From assembly GCA_021904315.1 (NCBI GenBank), contig CM038910.1:12338001-12402000 (forward strand): 64,000 nt of DNA, read 5' to 3'. The position numbers were made by a program, and so were the translations under genes. Below, piece after piece: positions 25,201 through 37,323 of the stretch (its first letter is position 1; every line of letters begins with the position of its first letter). This DNA is from Sphagnum magellanicum (Eukaryota > Streptophyta > Sphagnopsida > Sphagnales > Sphagnaceae). The notes under the pieces are model-generated. The model was not told where the DNA came from, made no database searches, and worked only from the letters and a program-made list of their open reading frames with translations.

Positions 25201-26150
25201 CTTAACCAACAATCACAAAATAATTCTCTTTCATTCCTTGCTTCTTTTTTCTTTGACACCCACAACTGAATATGAAAATGTCTAAAATTATCAGATTGTT
25301 CATCCTTCTCAACCTCATTTTTCACCCTTCGCATCCACACAGGATATAATTCCAAAGGTTGACAAGAGTTGTGAGTTGTCTATTGAGAAACATAACATGG
25401 AAAAAAATAACAGTACCCCTCAGCAAATTTCCAAAAGCAATCAAGAAATATTTGCATTACCAAAAACCATGGAGCCTACTGAAATTTATATCTTGCCAGG
25501 AAAAGAAATTCTGGAATTCAAAAGATGGTGTAAAAACAAATTGGATCCAGACCTGAGAGAGCACAGTCCAACAGGATCAATAAATGCCTCCCAACAACAA
25601 TACAGGTGCCAAGTCAACTACCCACTATTTTAAACAATTCAAATCCAGCCCCAGAGAAAAACTGGAAGCTCGAGAGCATGAAAGTCAGGTACCTTTGACT
25701 GCCACAAACTACTTGAATGTCTTTTATCCTAACTATTTGCATATATGACCCTAGGGGTAACAATATTTAAATTTCATTGCACTATAGTGCCAGTCTGATT
25801 CCCAAACTCCAGCTGCACACCTCTGTTGACAATCATCCAGGTAAAGGCGAATAGTTGCCTTAAACAAAGATTATAGAGAGAGAAATGGCAATTGCCCTCA
25901 TGCAGATTTACAGTGTGTCTCACAATTTTCATCACAATTTTACCAATTTTCTCAATTGAATGCCCAAGTATGTACACCTAAGTTTGGTTTCTCCTTTCCC
26001 ACATTTGAACTTTTGGTGAGATTTCTTGGTTCCCTTGCTGGTTTTACCAGAGCAATGTTTTGTGCCTGAAAGGCTCGCTTGCATGCTTACAGACCTTGAG
26101 CCGATGCTTTTATACCACCAGCCTTAAAGGGCAGAACAGACCTACAATTG
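22261..26150. other. AT-rich spacer, no gene seen
   Basis: No recognisable gene on either strand. Short open frames at 22,834-23,019, 23,427-23,657 and 25,062-25,633 overlap each other on opposite strands or have low-complexity composition. From about 25,600 the sequence becomes GC-richer as the 3' flank of the EDR2_C gene. Confidence 0.55.
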
Positions 26151-28315
26151 TCAATAAGCCTCATCGTCACTGTCATATTGATTCTGATTACCAGATTGCA
26201 GGAAGGTTGAGAATCCCTGCCCAATGGATTTCCATAATCGAGCAGGAAAAGAGCCTCCTGCTGCTGTAACAACACCATCTGTAGAAAGAAGCTCAATGGG
26301 TACAGCTGCTGTCAAGTCCAATTTTTTCAATCTTATAGTTCCCAGAAGCTTCTCTGGAAGTTCCTCTTCAGTCTGTGCCTCAATCAAGAAGGCAAGGTCA
26401 ACAGTTATAGTTGTGATATAGCCAATGGCAAGGTGCACAATGGCACTGGCAACCATGGAGGACCCAATATCCACATCAACTTCCAAGAAATTGGCTCCTT
26501 GTAAGTACCTGCAGCAATTTCATCATTGTGTATCAATCTAAGCTCTCCTTCAACACACCTCCTCCTCTCTGTGAGCACAAATCCCACTTGAGACTTGAGA
26601 CCCAAACCCCCAAATCTGAGATTATCTGACTTGGAGTTACACCAAGCCCCAGATTCAAACTTTTCTGAAGAAACTCAGCTGCCATAAGAGAGGATAACAA
26701 ACAAACATAGCTTGGAAATAGGATAGATGGGTCAGCACAAATGTGCCCAATAGGTTCAACTGAAGACCTTTCATGACATTACAGAGCCAACAAATTCTCT
26801 CACCTGTTGCCTCAAACCTTGAACATGGCACATATTCTACTGACAAGAACTGCATCAGTTTGCAAAACAAAGATGCAGAATACAAGTTTGATTAGTGAGG
26901 AATGATTGATGCATTTTTGGCCCACCTGCATGTGAGGGATCTGCCAAGAATGCAGATGGCATGCTCCCCAACAGCTGTTTTCACAATCCAAGGTCCTTCA
27001 ACAATGTTTGCTATAAGTTTCAAACGTGTATTTCTGTATGCATCATCTCCTTTCAAGAACCGGCCACACAGAGAGTCCTCTGTGAAGTCAGTGTATGTTA
27101 CAAAGTAGGCAATAGCACTGAAGTGCTCCTTGCTGGGCACCTGCACATATGGTTCTCTAGTTCATCAGCTTCACAGGAGGGAAAAAAGGGGTCTGCTACA
27201 TGGCACAAGGAAAAAAGAAAGTGAAGCCATTTTTGCACACTGAGCTAGCCAGCCATTCCAAGCAAAAACTCTAAACCTAACATAAACTTGCAGCCAAGCC
27301 ACGGCCTTGTCACATCACAAATTGCTCTCAAGTCTTGCATCAACACCATCATGACACAATTTGCAGTCAGTTCCAGAGCTGCAATTGAAACCCTTAAGCT
27401 CAACAGACTATCATCTTCACAGAGGAGGGTTACTGGAGCTCCTCAAAACAGCAACAAATAAGTTCTCTTGCCCTGGGCAAGAGAAAAATCATCTGTTTTT
27501 TCTGCATAAGAAAAATTTGAGGATTCACCAATAGTAGACTCTCAATTCTCCTTCAACCCTTCACACATCCCATGATTCATTGCAACACATGTCGACTCTC
27601 CCTCAACCCTAAGCATCATCCCCTGAGCCATGGCAACACATGTCATCTGACATCCCTAGGCCAATCATTAGGGTGTCAGAATGTGTGCGGTCTTGCTGCA
27701 GCTACTATTCTCTTCCAGAAGTCCAGGACTGTTAAAGGTTTGAGGAGCACAATCCCCGTAACCAACAAATACAACAATTCCATCATACTCTGGTGGTGCT
27801 GATCTTTGATACAATTTTAATTTTTTTCGTTTCTGAGGAAAGGACCACAGTTTGATCAGCAAGAAGAAGAAGAAGCAGAAACTGACCTGCAAATGGAAAG
27901 CCCAAACAAAAGGCTTCTTCTTCTTGGAAACACCAGCCGCTTCTTCGGTGGCGGTGGCTCGATCCAAGGCTGACCTAACTCGGCTATTCGGATGCTCCAA
28001 GATGCTATCAATTCTGGAACCGCTCTTCAACCAGTCGAACGCAAGCGGCTTAAACAATGGCTCACTTCCCGCGATCTTCACTTTGGTCGTCAAGTACTGA
28101 GGACCTCGAACTTGGAAGGAATGACCAGGAGGAGACAACCAACCAGCGGAATCCTCCATATTGGGGTCGATAAAGGAAACGGATCCACCGCTCTTCACTA
28201 CCTCTTCCCACTCCATGTCCCCTACTTCTTCTTCTTTCGTTTCTTCTGCTTCTTTCCCTTCTTCTTCTTCTTCTTCATCTCCTCCTACTTCCATCTTCTC
28301 ACCATTTTGCGCCAT
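26151..28315 (-). CDS. EDR2_C (DUF1336) domain protein, 333 aa, three exons
   Basis: The minus-strand exons are 28315-27887, 27140-26926 and 26508-26151. All have GT-AG borders and phases that join (0, then 2), giving 333 residues. After an acidic N-terminus (poly-Glu, residues 10-45) comes the EDR2_C domain. It starts near residue 60 (GWLSPPGHSFQVRGPQYL) and includes LFKPLAFDWLKS, AIAYFVTYTDF, RFLKGDDAYRNTRLKLI, GPWIVKTAVGEHA, EVDVDIGSSMVASAIVHLA and AQTEEELPEKLLG. Family members are plant proteins; full EDR2 adds PH and START domains and is a negative regulator of defence and cell death. This copy is of the short type with only the C-terminal domain, so lipid binding through START is not expected. 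A second in-frame ATG at 28342 would add nine residues. The family call is firm; the function is not. Confidence 0.88.
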
Positions 28316-28439
28316 TTTTAGTTTTTTTCCAAAATCAATCACTCACTCACTTCCGAGTCCTAAATCTCCCGAACCAGCCCTCCTTCTCCTTCTTCCCTCG
28401 ATCAAAACAAGAACCCACCCACCGATGGATATCAGCGTT

Positions 28440-28900
28440 CAGTGAAACCCATCACTGGAAGGAAAAAAGAAACCACCCACCGAACGAAATTCCCATCTCT
28501 TGGGACCCGAGCTGAGAAGAAGAAGAGTGAAGAAGCAGCAGCAGCAGCAACCTGCATCCGTCCGGCGACTGGGGAAAAGGACGGAAGGAATCTAAAGTAG
28601 AGAAGGATTGCGCGTGTCGTCCAAACACTGAGAGAGAGACCAGAGTATGTATGTACGTGCGTGCGTGCGTGCGTGCAACGGCGACTGCAACAGCGCGGCA
28701 CACGCATTTGCAAAGCGTGTCGACGACCACTGGGTATATACGTATAGACATGCATACCTGTCTTGTTCCTCCTATACGTATATAGGCTTCTTATACGTAT
28801 TCTATTTCTATCTGTATTATTTTTTATAACTGTAATGTATAGATAGTCCTTTGTGTATGTATCCTGTATGTATATACTCAATATATTTTCATGTTCAATT
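28440..28900 (-). promoter_or_regulatory. Upstream region of the EDR2_C gene with simple repeats
   Basis: The sequence before the minus-strand start is GC-richer near the gene and becomes rich in short repeats: AG-repeat at about 28,630, then tetranucleotide GTGC units at 28,654-28,677, then TATA/ACGTATA alternations up to 28,800. Open frames here on both strands are repeats read as protein. I could not choose a TATA box with confidence. Confidence 0.45.
28654..28677. repeat. (GTGC)n-type microsatellite
   Basis: About six tetranucleotide units reading GTAC/GTGC, preceded by two GTAT units. They lie about 340 bp upstream of the EDR2_C start. Confidence 0.85.
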
Positions 28901-30340
28901 ATCAGGGTTTTAGCACCCCAATTTGGCATGCATTGTTTGGGTCGAAAAAATGAGAGTTGGTAGGTTGCATAGAAACCTTAATCTAGCAATTTTTTGTTCT
29001 TGGAGTAGCTTATTTCGAAAACTTGGAAGCTTGCCTTTGGAGAAGTGCAAGGTGCAAGAGCAAAGAACAATAGGGAAGAGAAAGACAAAGAGACATAATT
29101 GCATTATTTATATTTGTGTCTTTTGGAGGTTGTTGTGCAAACCCCGCGGAGTCTACGTTTGAAGATCTATTTGTAGACATGACATACGATGCTTGTTACT
29201 ACTTACCATGTTTGTAATGGACTCAATGATCAACATGGCTCCAACTCCGCAATTAGTTGCACGTGATATACGTTCACTCTTTGGCCTTGTTGATTCCTCC
29301 CTTGGTTAAGACCTTTTTTTGGTGGTTATAATTTTTTTTTGAGCTTTTAGTTGGAGAGAGAATAAAAGGAGGAAAAGGTGAAGGTGGTCCCATTTCATTT
29401 TGAGAATAATGGATTTGAAAAATGATAGCAACAAAATAATAGTTACCTAATGGATTAATGCAAGAAAGGATTGTTGTGTTTTGTATAGGAATTGTGAAAG
29501 ATGTGGAAAAAAGTGATGAAGTTGTGGAGACACCAAGAAAACTTATAGCACAACATGTGCATTATCTATTATAAGTATATGTAAGAAGAGTTTTTTGTTT
29601 CTAGTTGATTTGTTGTTGTGGACTTTTGTATTTTTTGTATGTTGTTGTGCAGCAAATGTGGAGTTTTAGAGTACGGAATGGGAGGAAGAAGATATGGATC
29701 TAGGTGCATGCACAAGTGGGTGGACCAAATTGGGTGTCACACTAGCTAATTTTGCCTTGTGGTTGCCATTGCAATGCCCATGTCATTTTATAGGCCTTAA
29801 AATTTATTAAAATGCATTTAATTTAAAGATCTTAACTTGAATATCTACATGATGGACAAAATCATTTTACAATTTTTAAAAGTCATAAAGGCCATGGACT
29901 TTTGAACTCAAAATTCATGGACTACACTTCTGACTACCATTTCTATGTGGATTATGTTACGTGGTCTGCCCATTTGTGCACAATCTCATCTAACATAGAA
30001 AAAATTGTGTTGTTGGTGGTGGTGATGGTGGTTGATTGTGGGGTTGGGGTTCTTTTGTTGTAGTTTGACTTTCTTGTTCGTCATTAGAAGTGTGGCTACA
30101 TGAGTGTTAGGGTTGATTGGAGTGACAAGTTTCCTTTGTTATTTTGTGATCATGTTGTTGGCCTTAGTAGTGATTTCCTTTTTGGCTTTCTTCATGTGAT
30201 GGTGATCTTCAGACCATTGTAATCATATGTCTTCCCTTTGGAACCTTCATGTTCTCAAAATACCTCTTTTCAAGAATAGAAAGGATATTATTTACAAGAT
30301 TGAGGGAGAAAAGTGATTAAAACTTTTTGAGATGGTGTAG
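28900..30340. other. Spacer, no gene seen
   Basis: A short open frame at 28,923-29,162 has no recognisable domain. GT- and GGT-rich runs near 30,010-30,060 are simple sequence. I see no gene or transposon boundary. Confidence 0.5.
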
Positions 30341-30350
30341 CAAAGTAGGT

Positions 30351-30990
30351 GACATGGGAAAGGTTGAAGATTTGGTGGCAAAGATTAAGGCAAAGGGGTT
30401 GAAGGTTACTCTTGGTCTTTACAACACCATGATGGATGACTATGCGCAACACCATGATGAATCAAAGTGCTTTCATTTCTTTCACAAGTTGTAGGCAAGT
30501 AAATAATAGGTCCTTTAACTCTAATACTATTTTGTTAGTATTTCTTTGCATAATCCCAATTCTCAAATTAATGTAGTTGTTTTATGGTAGTTTTTCTTAC
30601 AAAGTACCAAAATGTTAGAACAATTGTTTGTAAACTATGAAAGGCTTCTTTAATATGTATTCAAATTGGTTGTGTCGTGGGTGGATCAAACTAATGGAAT
30701 GACTCTAACAGTCATTACCTATGGTTGCCTTCTCCATCTTTACACAAAGATACCCTTATTCAATACTCTTTATTGACGCATGTTTATTTTTAAGATCCAT
30801 ATTTTCCTTTTCTAATATGATTACCTAGATATGGCAACTTGGTAAAATGACCAAGGCATCAAAGATCACCAAAGAAATGGAGGCACAAGGAATAACACTC
30901 AATCAAATGACCTTCTCCATGATCATGGTTGATTACATGTAGTTGGGTGATATTGGGAATGTGTTTGTAGTGTCTTGAATGACTAAACCT
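30351..30990 (+). pseudogene. Broken PPR (pentatricopeptide repeat) gene fragment
   Basis: Three same-strand pieces read like consecutive PPR units. The first (30,351-30,494) has KVEDLVAKIKAKGLKVTLG, then LYNTMMDDYAQHHDESKC, and stops at TAG. The second (about 30,700-30,770) has TVITYGCLLHLYTK. The third (about 30,838-30,980) has GKMTKASKITKEMEAQGITL, then MTFSMIMVDYM-stop-LGDIGN. PPR proteins bind organelle RNA. The intervening blocks of about 150-200 bp look like retained introns, the third piece following ATTACCTAG. That argues for DNA-level duplication or capture rather than a reverse-transcribed copy. Stops in frame make it non-functional. Confidence 0.6.
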
Positions 30991-31119
30991 TGAATCCTCA
31001 CTCTAGCAATGGATTACATCCAAATCCTCATGAACTAATTTGTATTTTTGTAAGGACGTGTTATTGTGTGCACACTTTCCTTCCATATAATAATTTTGAT
31101 TGTAGGTTGATAAGAACTC

Positions 31120-31326
31120 TTGGAACACAAAAATAAACATCTTTCCAACAGTGGCATTAGATACACCAAATCCCATCTTCTTTTAAAGAAAAGTGAGGAC
31201 CTTCAGACTTTAGTTGGTGAAGGTGATTCAAACAATGAATTTAGTAAATTTGCACATTTAATTTTGGCATTAGATTGTTTACATTCAAATCATGTTCTTC
31301 ATTGGAATGTTAAGGTGAACGGTTGA
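31120..31326 (+). pseudogene. NEK-like protein kinase fragment
   Basis: The segment near 31,255-31,320 reads LILALDCLHSNHVLHWNVK, matching the helix and catalytic loop of NIMA-related (NEK) kinases. There the loop would be HRD; here it is HWN, so the essential Asp and Arg are lost. No ATP-binding loop or activation segment is attached. The piece lies 100-300 bp from the PPR remnant. Both may have been captured together by a transposon, or are relics of degraded duplications. Confidence 0.5.
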
Positions 31327-31691
31327 CCCTTGTGGTTGTTCTACTGTTGTTAATAGATTGTGAACTTCTACTTTTCATCTTTTGTTTCCAATGTTTTACA
31401 TCAAATATGCAACTAACACCTATGTATTGTGGGCAAAATATTACTCATAGTACTTTTGTTTCATCCATAAATGAGAACAATGGTGTGCATGTCTCAAGTT
31501 TGCTACATGGCATCATCCCCCACCATGGTTCATCAAATGGAGATTACATTGGATTTGGTTTGAAAGCATTTGCATCCCTTGAAGGTTATTGTGCAAGGTT
31601 TTGCAAAAACATTGATGTGGTGGAATCGCACAAACAACTCGATTCAATTAAGAAAACCAGAAATGAAGGCAAATATAATTCAAAGAAATAG
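31323..31691 (+). CDS. Open frame of 122 codons, unrecognised
   Basis: An uninterrupted frame directly follows the kinase fragment and ends 100 bp before the copia insertion. It has a hydrophobic start, then a region reading HHGSSNGDYIGFGLKAFASL and a Lys-rich end. I recognise no family. It may be a further captured or decayed exon rather than a living gene. Confidence 0.2.
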   Translation: MTLVVVLLLLIDCELLLFIFCFQCFTSNMQLTPMYCGQNITHSTFVSSINENNGVHVSSLLHGIIPHHGSSNGDYIGFGLKAFASLEGYCARFCKNIDVVESHKQLDSIKKTRNEGKYNSKK

Positions 31692-31791
31692 GACAAGGTG
31701 ACTAAGTTGACTTTTGTATTTTGGGATGGCACTTCCAAACAACATCATCTAAGAAAATGGTGAAGGAGGGCAAATTGGTTAATGGTGGAGC

Positions 31792-32097
31792 TGTTAACAA
31801 ATAGGAGATCTACTCAAATGCAAAAATAAATTTTTATTGAAAGGAAATTACAACATAATGTTCACAATACAAAACACAACATTAAGAACTCTCCAAGGTT
31901 CTTGTCACATGAAATACACAAATTTGAAGAAAAGAGAACCAAACCATCAACACCAAGGTATTTAACTAAAAGACCAAACCACAAATAACCAAATTAAAAT
32001 AAGTAACGAAAGTAATTCAACCTTGTGAAAGTAACCTAATTACTTTCCTATTCCAGTAACTAATGAAACCTAACTAGTGGAGCTTGAATTCTCAACA
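31792..32097 (-). repeat. Copia LTR, 306 bp (3' LTR of the element)
   Basis: Starts TGTTAACAAATAGG and ends TTCTCAACA, so it has TG...CA ends on the plus strand. It matches 37,324-37,629 at all but 8 positions. Confidence 0.95.
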
Positions 32098-32106
32098 CTC
32101 CTCTTC
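32098..32106 (-). other. Polypurine tract of the copia element
   Basis: On the minus strand this reads GAAGAGGAG directly against the 3' LTR, the expected place for plus-strand priming. Confidence 0.75.
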
Positions 32107-32149
32107 AAGCTCAAATCCACTTCTAATACACCAAGCATTTTTATAAACT

Positions 32150-35100
32150 TCTTTAGCTTGTCTGTACCTAAAGCCTTTGTGAAAATGTCAACAACTTGAT
32201 CTTCGGTACTGACATGAATGAGGTCATTTCTTTTGCTAGAACTTGTTCTCTTATAAAGTAATAGTGCACCTCAATGTGCTTTGTCCTAGCATGATAACAC
32301 GAGGTTGTTAGCAAGTAGTATGCTACTGATGTTATCACAATAAATGACAACAGGAGCATCCACCGACTATCCCAAATCTAAGAGTAGTTTTTGTAACCAA
32401 ACTACTTCACATGCAGCAATCGTTGCACCTCTGTATTCTACCTCCGTGCTTATAGTGCAACTGTTGGTTGTTTCTTACTGCTCCAACTAATAGCACCACT
32501 TCCCAAAAAAAACATGAAACCACTGGTCGATTTTTTATCTGAAACATTGCCAGCCCAATTAGCATCCATGTATCCATGTACTAGTAACTAGTTCTTGGCT
32601 TCATAAAAAAATTCCACACTGCAAGGTATGTTTTATGTACCTTAATATGCGCCTCACTGCATCCAAATGTGGCTTTCGTGGTGTTTGCATGAATTGACTT
32701 ACCACTCCAACTGCATAACTCAAATCTGGCCTTGTGATGGTCATGTAAATCAAACTCCCCACTATGCGTCTATACATAGTGGTATCAAGTCATCAACATA
32801 GATGACTATGACTACAATCCCATGATCTGTCTTTTTCACATATAGTGAAAAATTTGGATCGGATGTTTGAAATTCACTTGTGACAAGATACTCACCTATT
32901 TTCTCTGACCAAACTCTAGGTGCTTGCTTTAAGCCATACAAAGTTTTCTTCAACCTACAAACCAAATTAAGATGTGTTTGGTCCACATAACCTGGTGGTT
33001 GTTCCATGTACATTTCTTCCTGTAAATCTCCATGAAGAAAAACTTTCTCTACATCCATTTGATGTAAAGACCATCCTTTTGCTGCTGCCATAGCAATGAT
33101 TGCTCTTATAGTTGTCATTTTGGCAACTGGACTATAAGTCTCCTCATAGTTTATGCCATAAGTTTAGGCATAACCTTTGGCAACCAATCTTGCTTGTATC
33201 TGTTCATAGATCCATTTGCATTGTGTTTGACTTTGTACACCCATTTGCACCCAATTGCTTTCTTGTCCTCTGGTAAAGCTACCAATTCCCAAATAGCATT
33301 CGCATCCAAAGCCACCATCTCTTCATCCATGGCATTGTCCCACTTAGGGTTTCCAACCGCTTGTTCAAAACAAATGGGTTCAACCTCTTGTATAACTTTC
33401 ACCATGTATGCGTAATGATGAGCTACAAAGCCATCATATGTGAGTTTTTGTACAGGGTACTTGACTCGTGTGGATCTTCATACTCCACTGTTGTTGTCAG
33501 GTGTTTTCAAAGCTTTCTTGGCCATTCGAGCTCCAGGAGTAATAACTGAAGTGATTCTTGATTCTTCACCCTCACTTTTCTCTAAATCACTTGATTCACC
33601 ATCTACATGAAAATTTTTAGATGATGTTTGAGAACTACCATGTACAATGTTTGAAGATTTTAATCTTCCTTTCCATTGATTACTACTGGACCCACTAATT
33701 GAAGGCTCTTGTGGTCCACTAATTAATTGTGATTCTTGTTCCATATTTGATGAAACACCACCATTTCTAGCCTCTCCATCTTCTGCTATCTTCAATGGTG
33801 AGTACCAACTAGCCATCTCATCAAACACAACATCTCTACTCACTTGCAACTTCCGGGTGGAAGGATTGAAACATCTATATCCCTTTTGTTCTGAAGAATA
33901 TCCAATGAAAATACATTTTTCAGCTTTTGGGTCTAGTTTTGATCTCTTCTCCTCAAGAACATGCACGTATGCAATGTAACCAAACACTATAAGGTGTGAA
34001 ACATCGGGTTTCTTGCCTATGAATTTTTCTTCATGTGTCATGCCATGAACTGTCGCTATGGGTGTTCAATTCATGATGTATACTGCAGTTGCTACCGCTT
34101 CAGCCCAAAAGTAATTTGGCAAATTCTTCTCATTCAACATGGCACGTGCTATTTATGCAATGTGCTTGTTTTTCCTTTCAGCAACTCTATTCTGTTGTGG
34201 GGAATAACTACATGAGTATTTCCTTTAAATCCCATGCTCCTTCAAGTACTCAGAATTCATTTGAAAAATACTCTCCCCCCGCCATTGGACTTTAGGCATT
34301 TGATGCTCACACCCTTCTCCTTCTCCACCATTGCTTTGAAATTCAAAAAATGTTGAAACACTTCACCTTTGTGTTTCATGAAGTAGACCCACACCTTCCT
34401 TGTGTGGTCATCAATGAAACTCATGTAGTACTTGCATCCTCCAATGGATTCTGTCTTCGTGGTCCACACATCTGAGTGGATCATTTCCAAAGGTTTGGAA
34501 CTTACATGAGTTGTTTGAGTTGGGAATGGATGCCTAGCTTGCTTCCCCAATTGGCATGCTTCACAAACCTCTAACATCACCTCTTCTGCTCCAAATTTGG
34601 GAAGACCTCCAACAAGTTTTTGTTTCTCCATGAGCTTAAGACGTTGGAGATTAACATGGCCAACTCGCTTGTGCCAAATTCCAATGTTTCCAACTCCTTT
34701 TCCATGTGTGAATAACATGGAATTCATTTCAGGCATGTTCACATCTAAGGTGAACATTCGTCCATTCCTTTCTCCTTTTGCAATCAATTTGCCTTGGTTC
34801 TTCATGTCTTCCACAAAACATCCATTTGGATTGAATGTCACCTGTAAACCTTGTTCCAGCATTTGGCTTACGGAAACCAAATTTTTTGTTATGGTTAGAA
34901 CATGAAGTACATCTTTCAGGTACTTTGATTGCCCATCTTGCATGGATAATGGCACCTTGCCAATTTATGTGATGGGATGTGTAGTGTCATCACCAATTTT
35001 CACAAACCCTGGTGTCTTCAAATCCTTTGCGTCTCTAAACCATTCTTCATGACTAGTCATGTGGTTTGAAGCTCCAGAATCCACATACCAGACATTGTTG

Positions 35101-35150
35101 TCTGATACACCTCTTATCATTGAATTTGCCATGTGCTGCATCACAAACAA
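32150..35150 (-). pseudogene. Copia pol remnant: protease, integrase, reverse transcriptase, RNase H
   Basis: On the minus strand the order is: aspartic protease (WYVDSGASNHMTS, about 35,054-35,092); integrase zinc region (WHKRVGHVN ... CEACQLG, about 34,700-34,540) and core (HSDVW, then FIDDHT); and a region with KCIFIGYSSEQKGYRC (about 33,930-33,880). Reverse transcriptase follows with GCKWVYKVK, LHQMDVEKVFLHGDL, LYGLKQAPRVW and the YVDD catalytic box near 32,790. Decayed RNase H and tail sequence run to about 32,150. Stops interrupt the protease-integrase join (about 34,965), the integrase C-terminus (about 34,225, 34,155, 34,065) and the start of reverse transcriptase (about 33,165). A one-base loss near 33,197 shifts the frame. 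It cannot make a working polyprotein. Confidence 0.88.
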
Positions 35151-35199
35151 TTGTTTATCACCTTGATTGCTAGTTGATACATAATTCCCTTGTTATAGC

Positions 35200-36092
35200 T
35201 TTCCATTTCGTGCATCATGCTCCATTTGATAACAATTATTTGCCATGTGCCCAAGTTTCCCGCAGTAGTAACAATTTGAATCGCTATTTGGTTGTTGACC
35301 TCGATGACTTCCACCACGACTTCTTCGACTTCCTCTTTCTCCAAGGTTTCCTCATCCACCTCCATGAGCTTGACCTTCATGTTAATGATGTCCACCATGC
35401 GAACTTTCGTGTCGATTTCGAAATGAATTTTTACCACCTCTACCTCTACCTCTATTGGTATTTGAGTAGAAAACACTTTCTTGTGATCCTCCATTGGAAG
35501 TACCAACAATTCTCATTTCTTCACTTATAAGTAGTGTTATTAAATCTTGGAAGTTGAGAAATGTTTCTCGAACTGCAGTTGAAATACGGAACTGGCTATA
35601 ATATTTTCCAAGTCCATTTAAGGTGACAGCCACTAAATCTTCATCATCTACAGGGGCTCCTATAGATGCAAAAGCATCTGCAAGGTTTTTCACCTTTATA
35701 TTATAGTCATTGATGTTCATTTTGTTTTTCTGTAGATTATGTAGCTCTTGCTTGAGTTGCATTGTGCGGGCTTGTGTATTGGTGTTGTACATCTTCACCA
35801 ATGTATCCCAAGCTTGCTTGTGTGATTTTGCATCTTGAATATGCACAATCATGGAATTGGACACACTCACAGAAAGTCAATACAAGACTTTCCTTATTTT
35901 TTCATGCCAAGTTTTATTAGCTTGAATTTGTTGTTATGTGGGGTTTTCTGGGAGAGGAGGTTCTTTCTCATCACTAGTTATGAATTGCCAATAACCTTTC
36001 CCCATCAAGAAATTCATAATCTTAAATTTCCACACTTGGAAATTGTTCTTGTCTAGTTTCTCAATTGTAATTTGAGAAAGACCGTCTGCCAT
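35200..36092 (-). pseudogene. Copia gag remnant with CCHC zinc knuckle
   Basis: The start at 36,092 reads MADGLSQITIEKLDKNNFQV, a typical copia gag N-terminus. It runs about 50 codons before a stop, with another near 35,880. A 162-codon open piece follows (MSVSNSMIVHIQDAKSHKQ, then TLVKMYNTNTQ) covering the UBN2-type capsid region. A Gly/Arg-rich stretch and the knuckle CYYCGKLGHMANNC (35,232-35,273) come next, the latter in a shifted frame. Gag would form the particle and bind RNA; this copy is broken. Confidence 0.85.
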
Positions 36093-37311
36093 CTCTCAAG
36101 GCACCATTCAATGTTTTCTTGGGGTTTCACAATGATTTTAATTCCTTCCTTGGGTTTCTAGGATTAGGGTTAAGGTTTTCCTTCCTTAGGTTTCTAGGAT
36201 TAGGGTTAGGGTTAGGGTTGAACAAGATGGACCTTGCATATGTATGTATGTCTTGAGTATTATACGAAATTCTATACTATACATAGGTTTTACGTATATG
36301 TACGTATCTCATATAATATTTCGTATGGTATTAAGTATATGATTACATATCACACTTTTGTACAAAGGTCTTGATAATGTATTTGCGCTTCCCAATCTTC
36401 AAACTCCTTCCTTCAAATTCTCCCAAGTTGTATTTGCTCCACTTCAAAACTTTGCTTTGATGTCTTTTCAAAACAAACTTCTGTCATAGCAACTTTGCAA
36501 AGCTACTCCACACACATATGACCTTGGATCGATCTAAAATTTTGTTGAAACATAAAACACTATGTCTACTACCTTCTCTCAAAATTTCAGCTCATTTAAC
36601 TTCATAAAATGAGAGATCTTGCTACTTCTTTGAAGTCACCTTAAATTGGGACCTGAACACAAAATGACTTATAATTCGCTCTCAGCAACTCTAGAATCCT
36701 TGAGATTTTGGGAGACATATTAAATATATGTTTTCTATACCTACTCAAAATTTCAGCTCTATTAATGTTGACCACAAAGAGATATCACTTTCAAAAGAAA
36801 CCGACTTCAAAACTGAGACTGAAACTTTAGATGCTTTGATCTCTCTCAATACAAATCCAAATGACATGAAATTTCTCTCACACATATATTTCTATATGAT
36901 CTATAAGATCCCAAATCTTCAGATCCACAAAAGCTCAAACAGAGGAGATATGACCAAAAAACCAGATCTGGCACAGAGTTTTCAAAAGCTCATAACTCTC
37001 ACAAAACATATCTTTTTCTTTTGAAAATTTGAGAATAAAAGCGTCTTATAATCTTCTATAATCCCTCCAAGGTTCACTCCAAGAACTTTTCACAGTAGAT
37101 CTAGATCTAGATTTAAATATCTAACTTCCACAACTTTGATATGTTGATCTCCTCTCACCTCTTTTCTTTTCTTTCTCTTCACATTCTTTCCTTTCATCGT
37201 TTCTCTTTTGCACTTGACAAACTCCTATGATATTATTAGAGACTCTCAAGCTCTAGTTCTAGAGACTTTCTAGCTCTAGATCTCTTTCAACTTTCTCACC
37301 AAACAACTTAA

Positions 37312-37323
37312 GCTCTGATACCA
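37312..37323 (-). other. Copia primer-binding site (initiator Met tRNA)
   Basis: The minus strand reads TGGTATCAGAGC immediately inside the LTR. This is the complement of the plant initiator Met tRNA 3' end used by most plant copia elements. Confidence 0.9.

Noticed and set aside
28161..28445. Ser-rich plus-strand reading frame opposite the EDR2_C first exon
   Set aside because: It is the complement of the poly-Glu coding stretch and has no independent support.
28432..28929. 165-codon minus-strand frame upstream of the EDR2_C gene
   Set aside because: It consists largely of translated microsatellite (Tyr/Thr/His/Ala repeats), overlaps other open frames and has no domain.
31120..31326. Living NEK kinase gene
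   Set aside because: The catalytic loop is HWN instead of HRD and the rest of the kinase domain is missing.
36198..36220. TTAGGG units suggesting an interstitial telomere
   Set aside because: Only about three units, inside the 5' leader of the copia element, and of six-base rather than the usual plant seven-base form. Chance or local slippage is enough.
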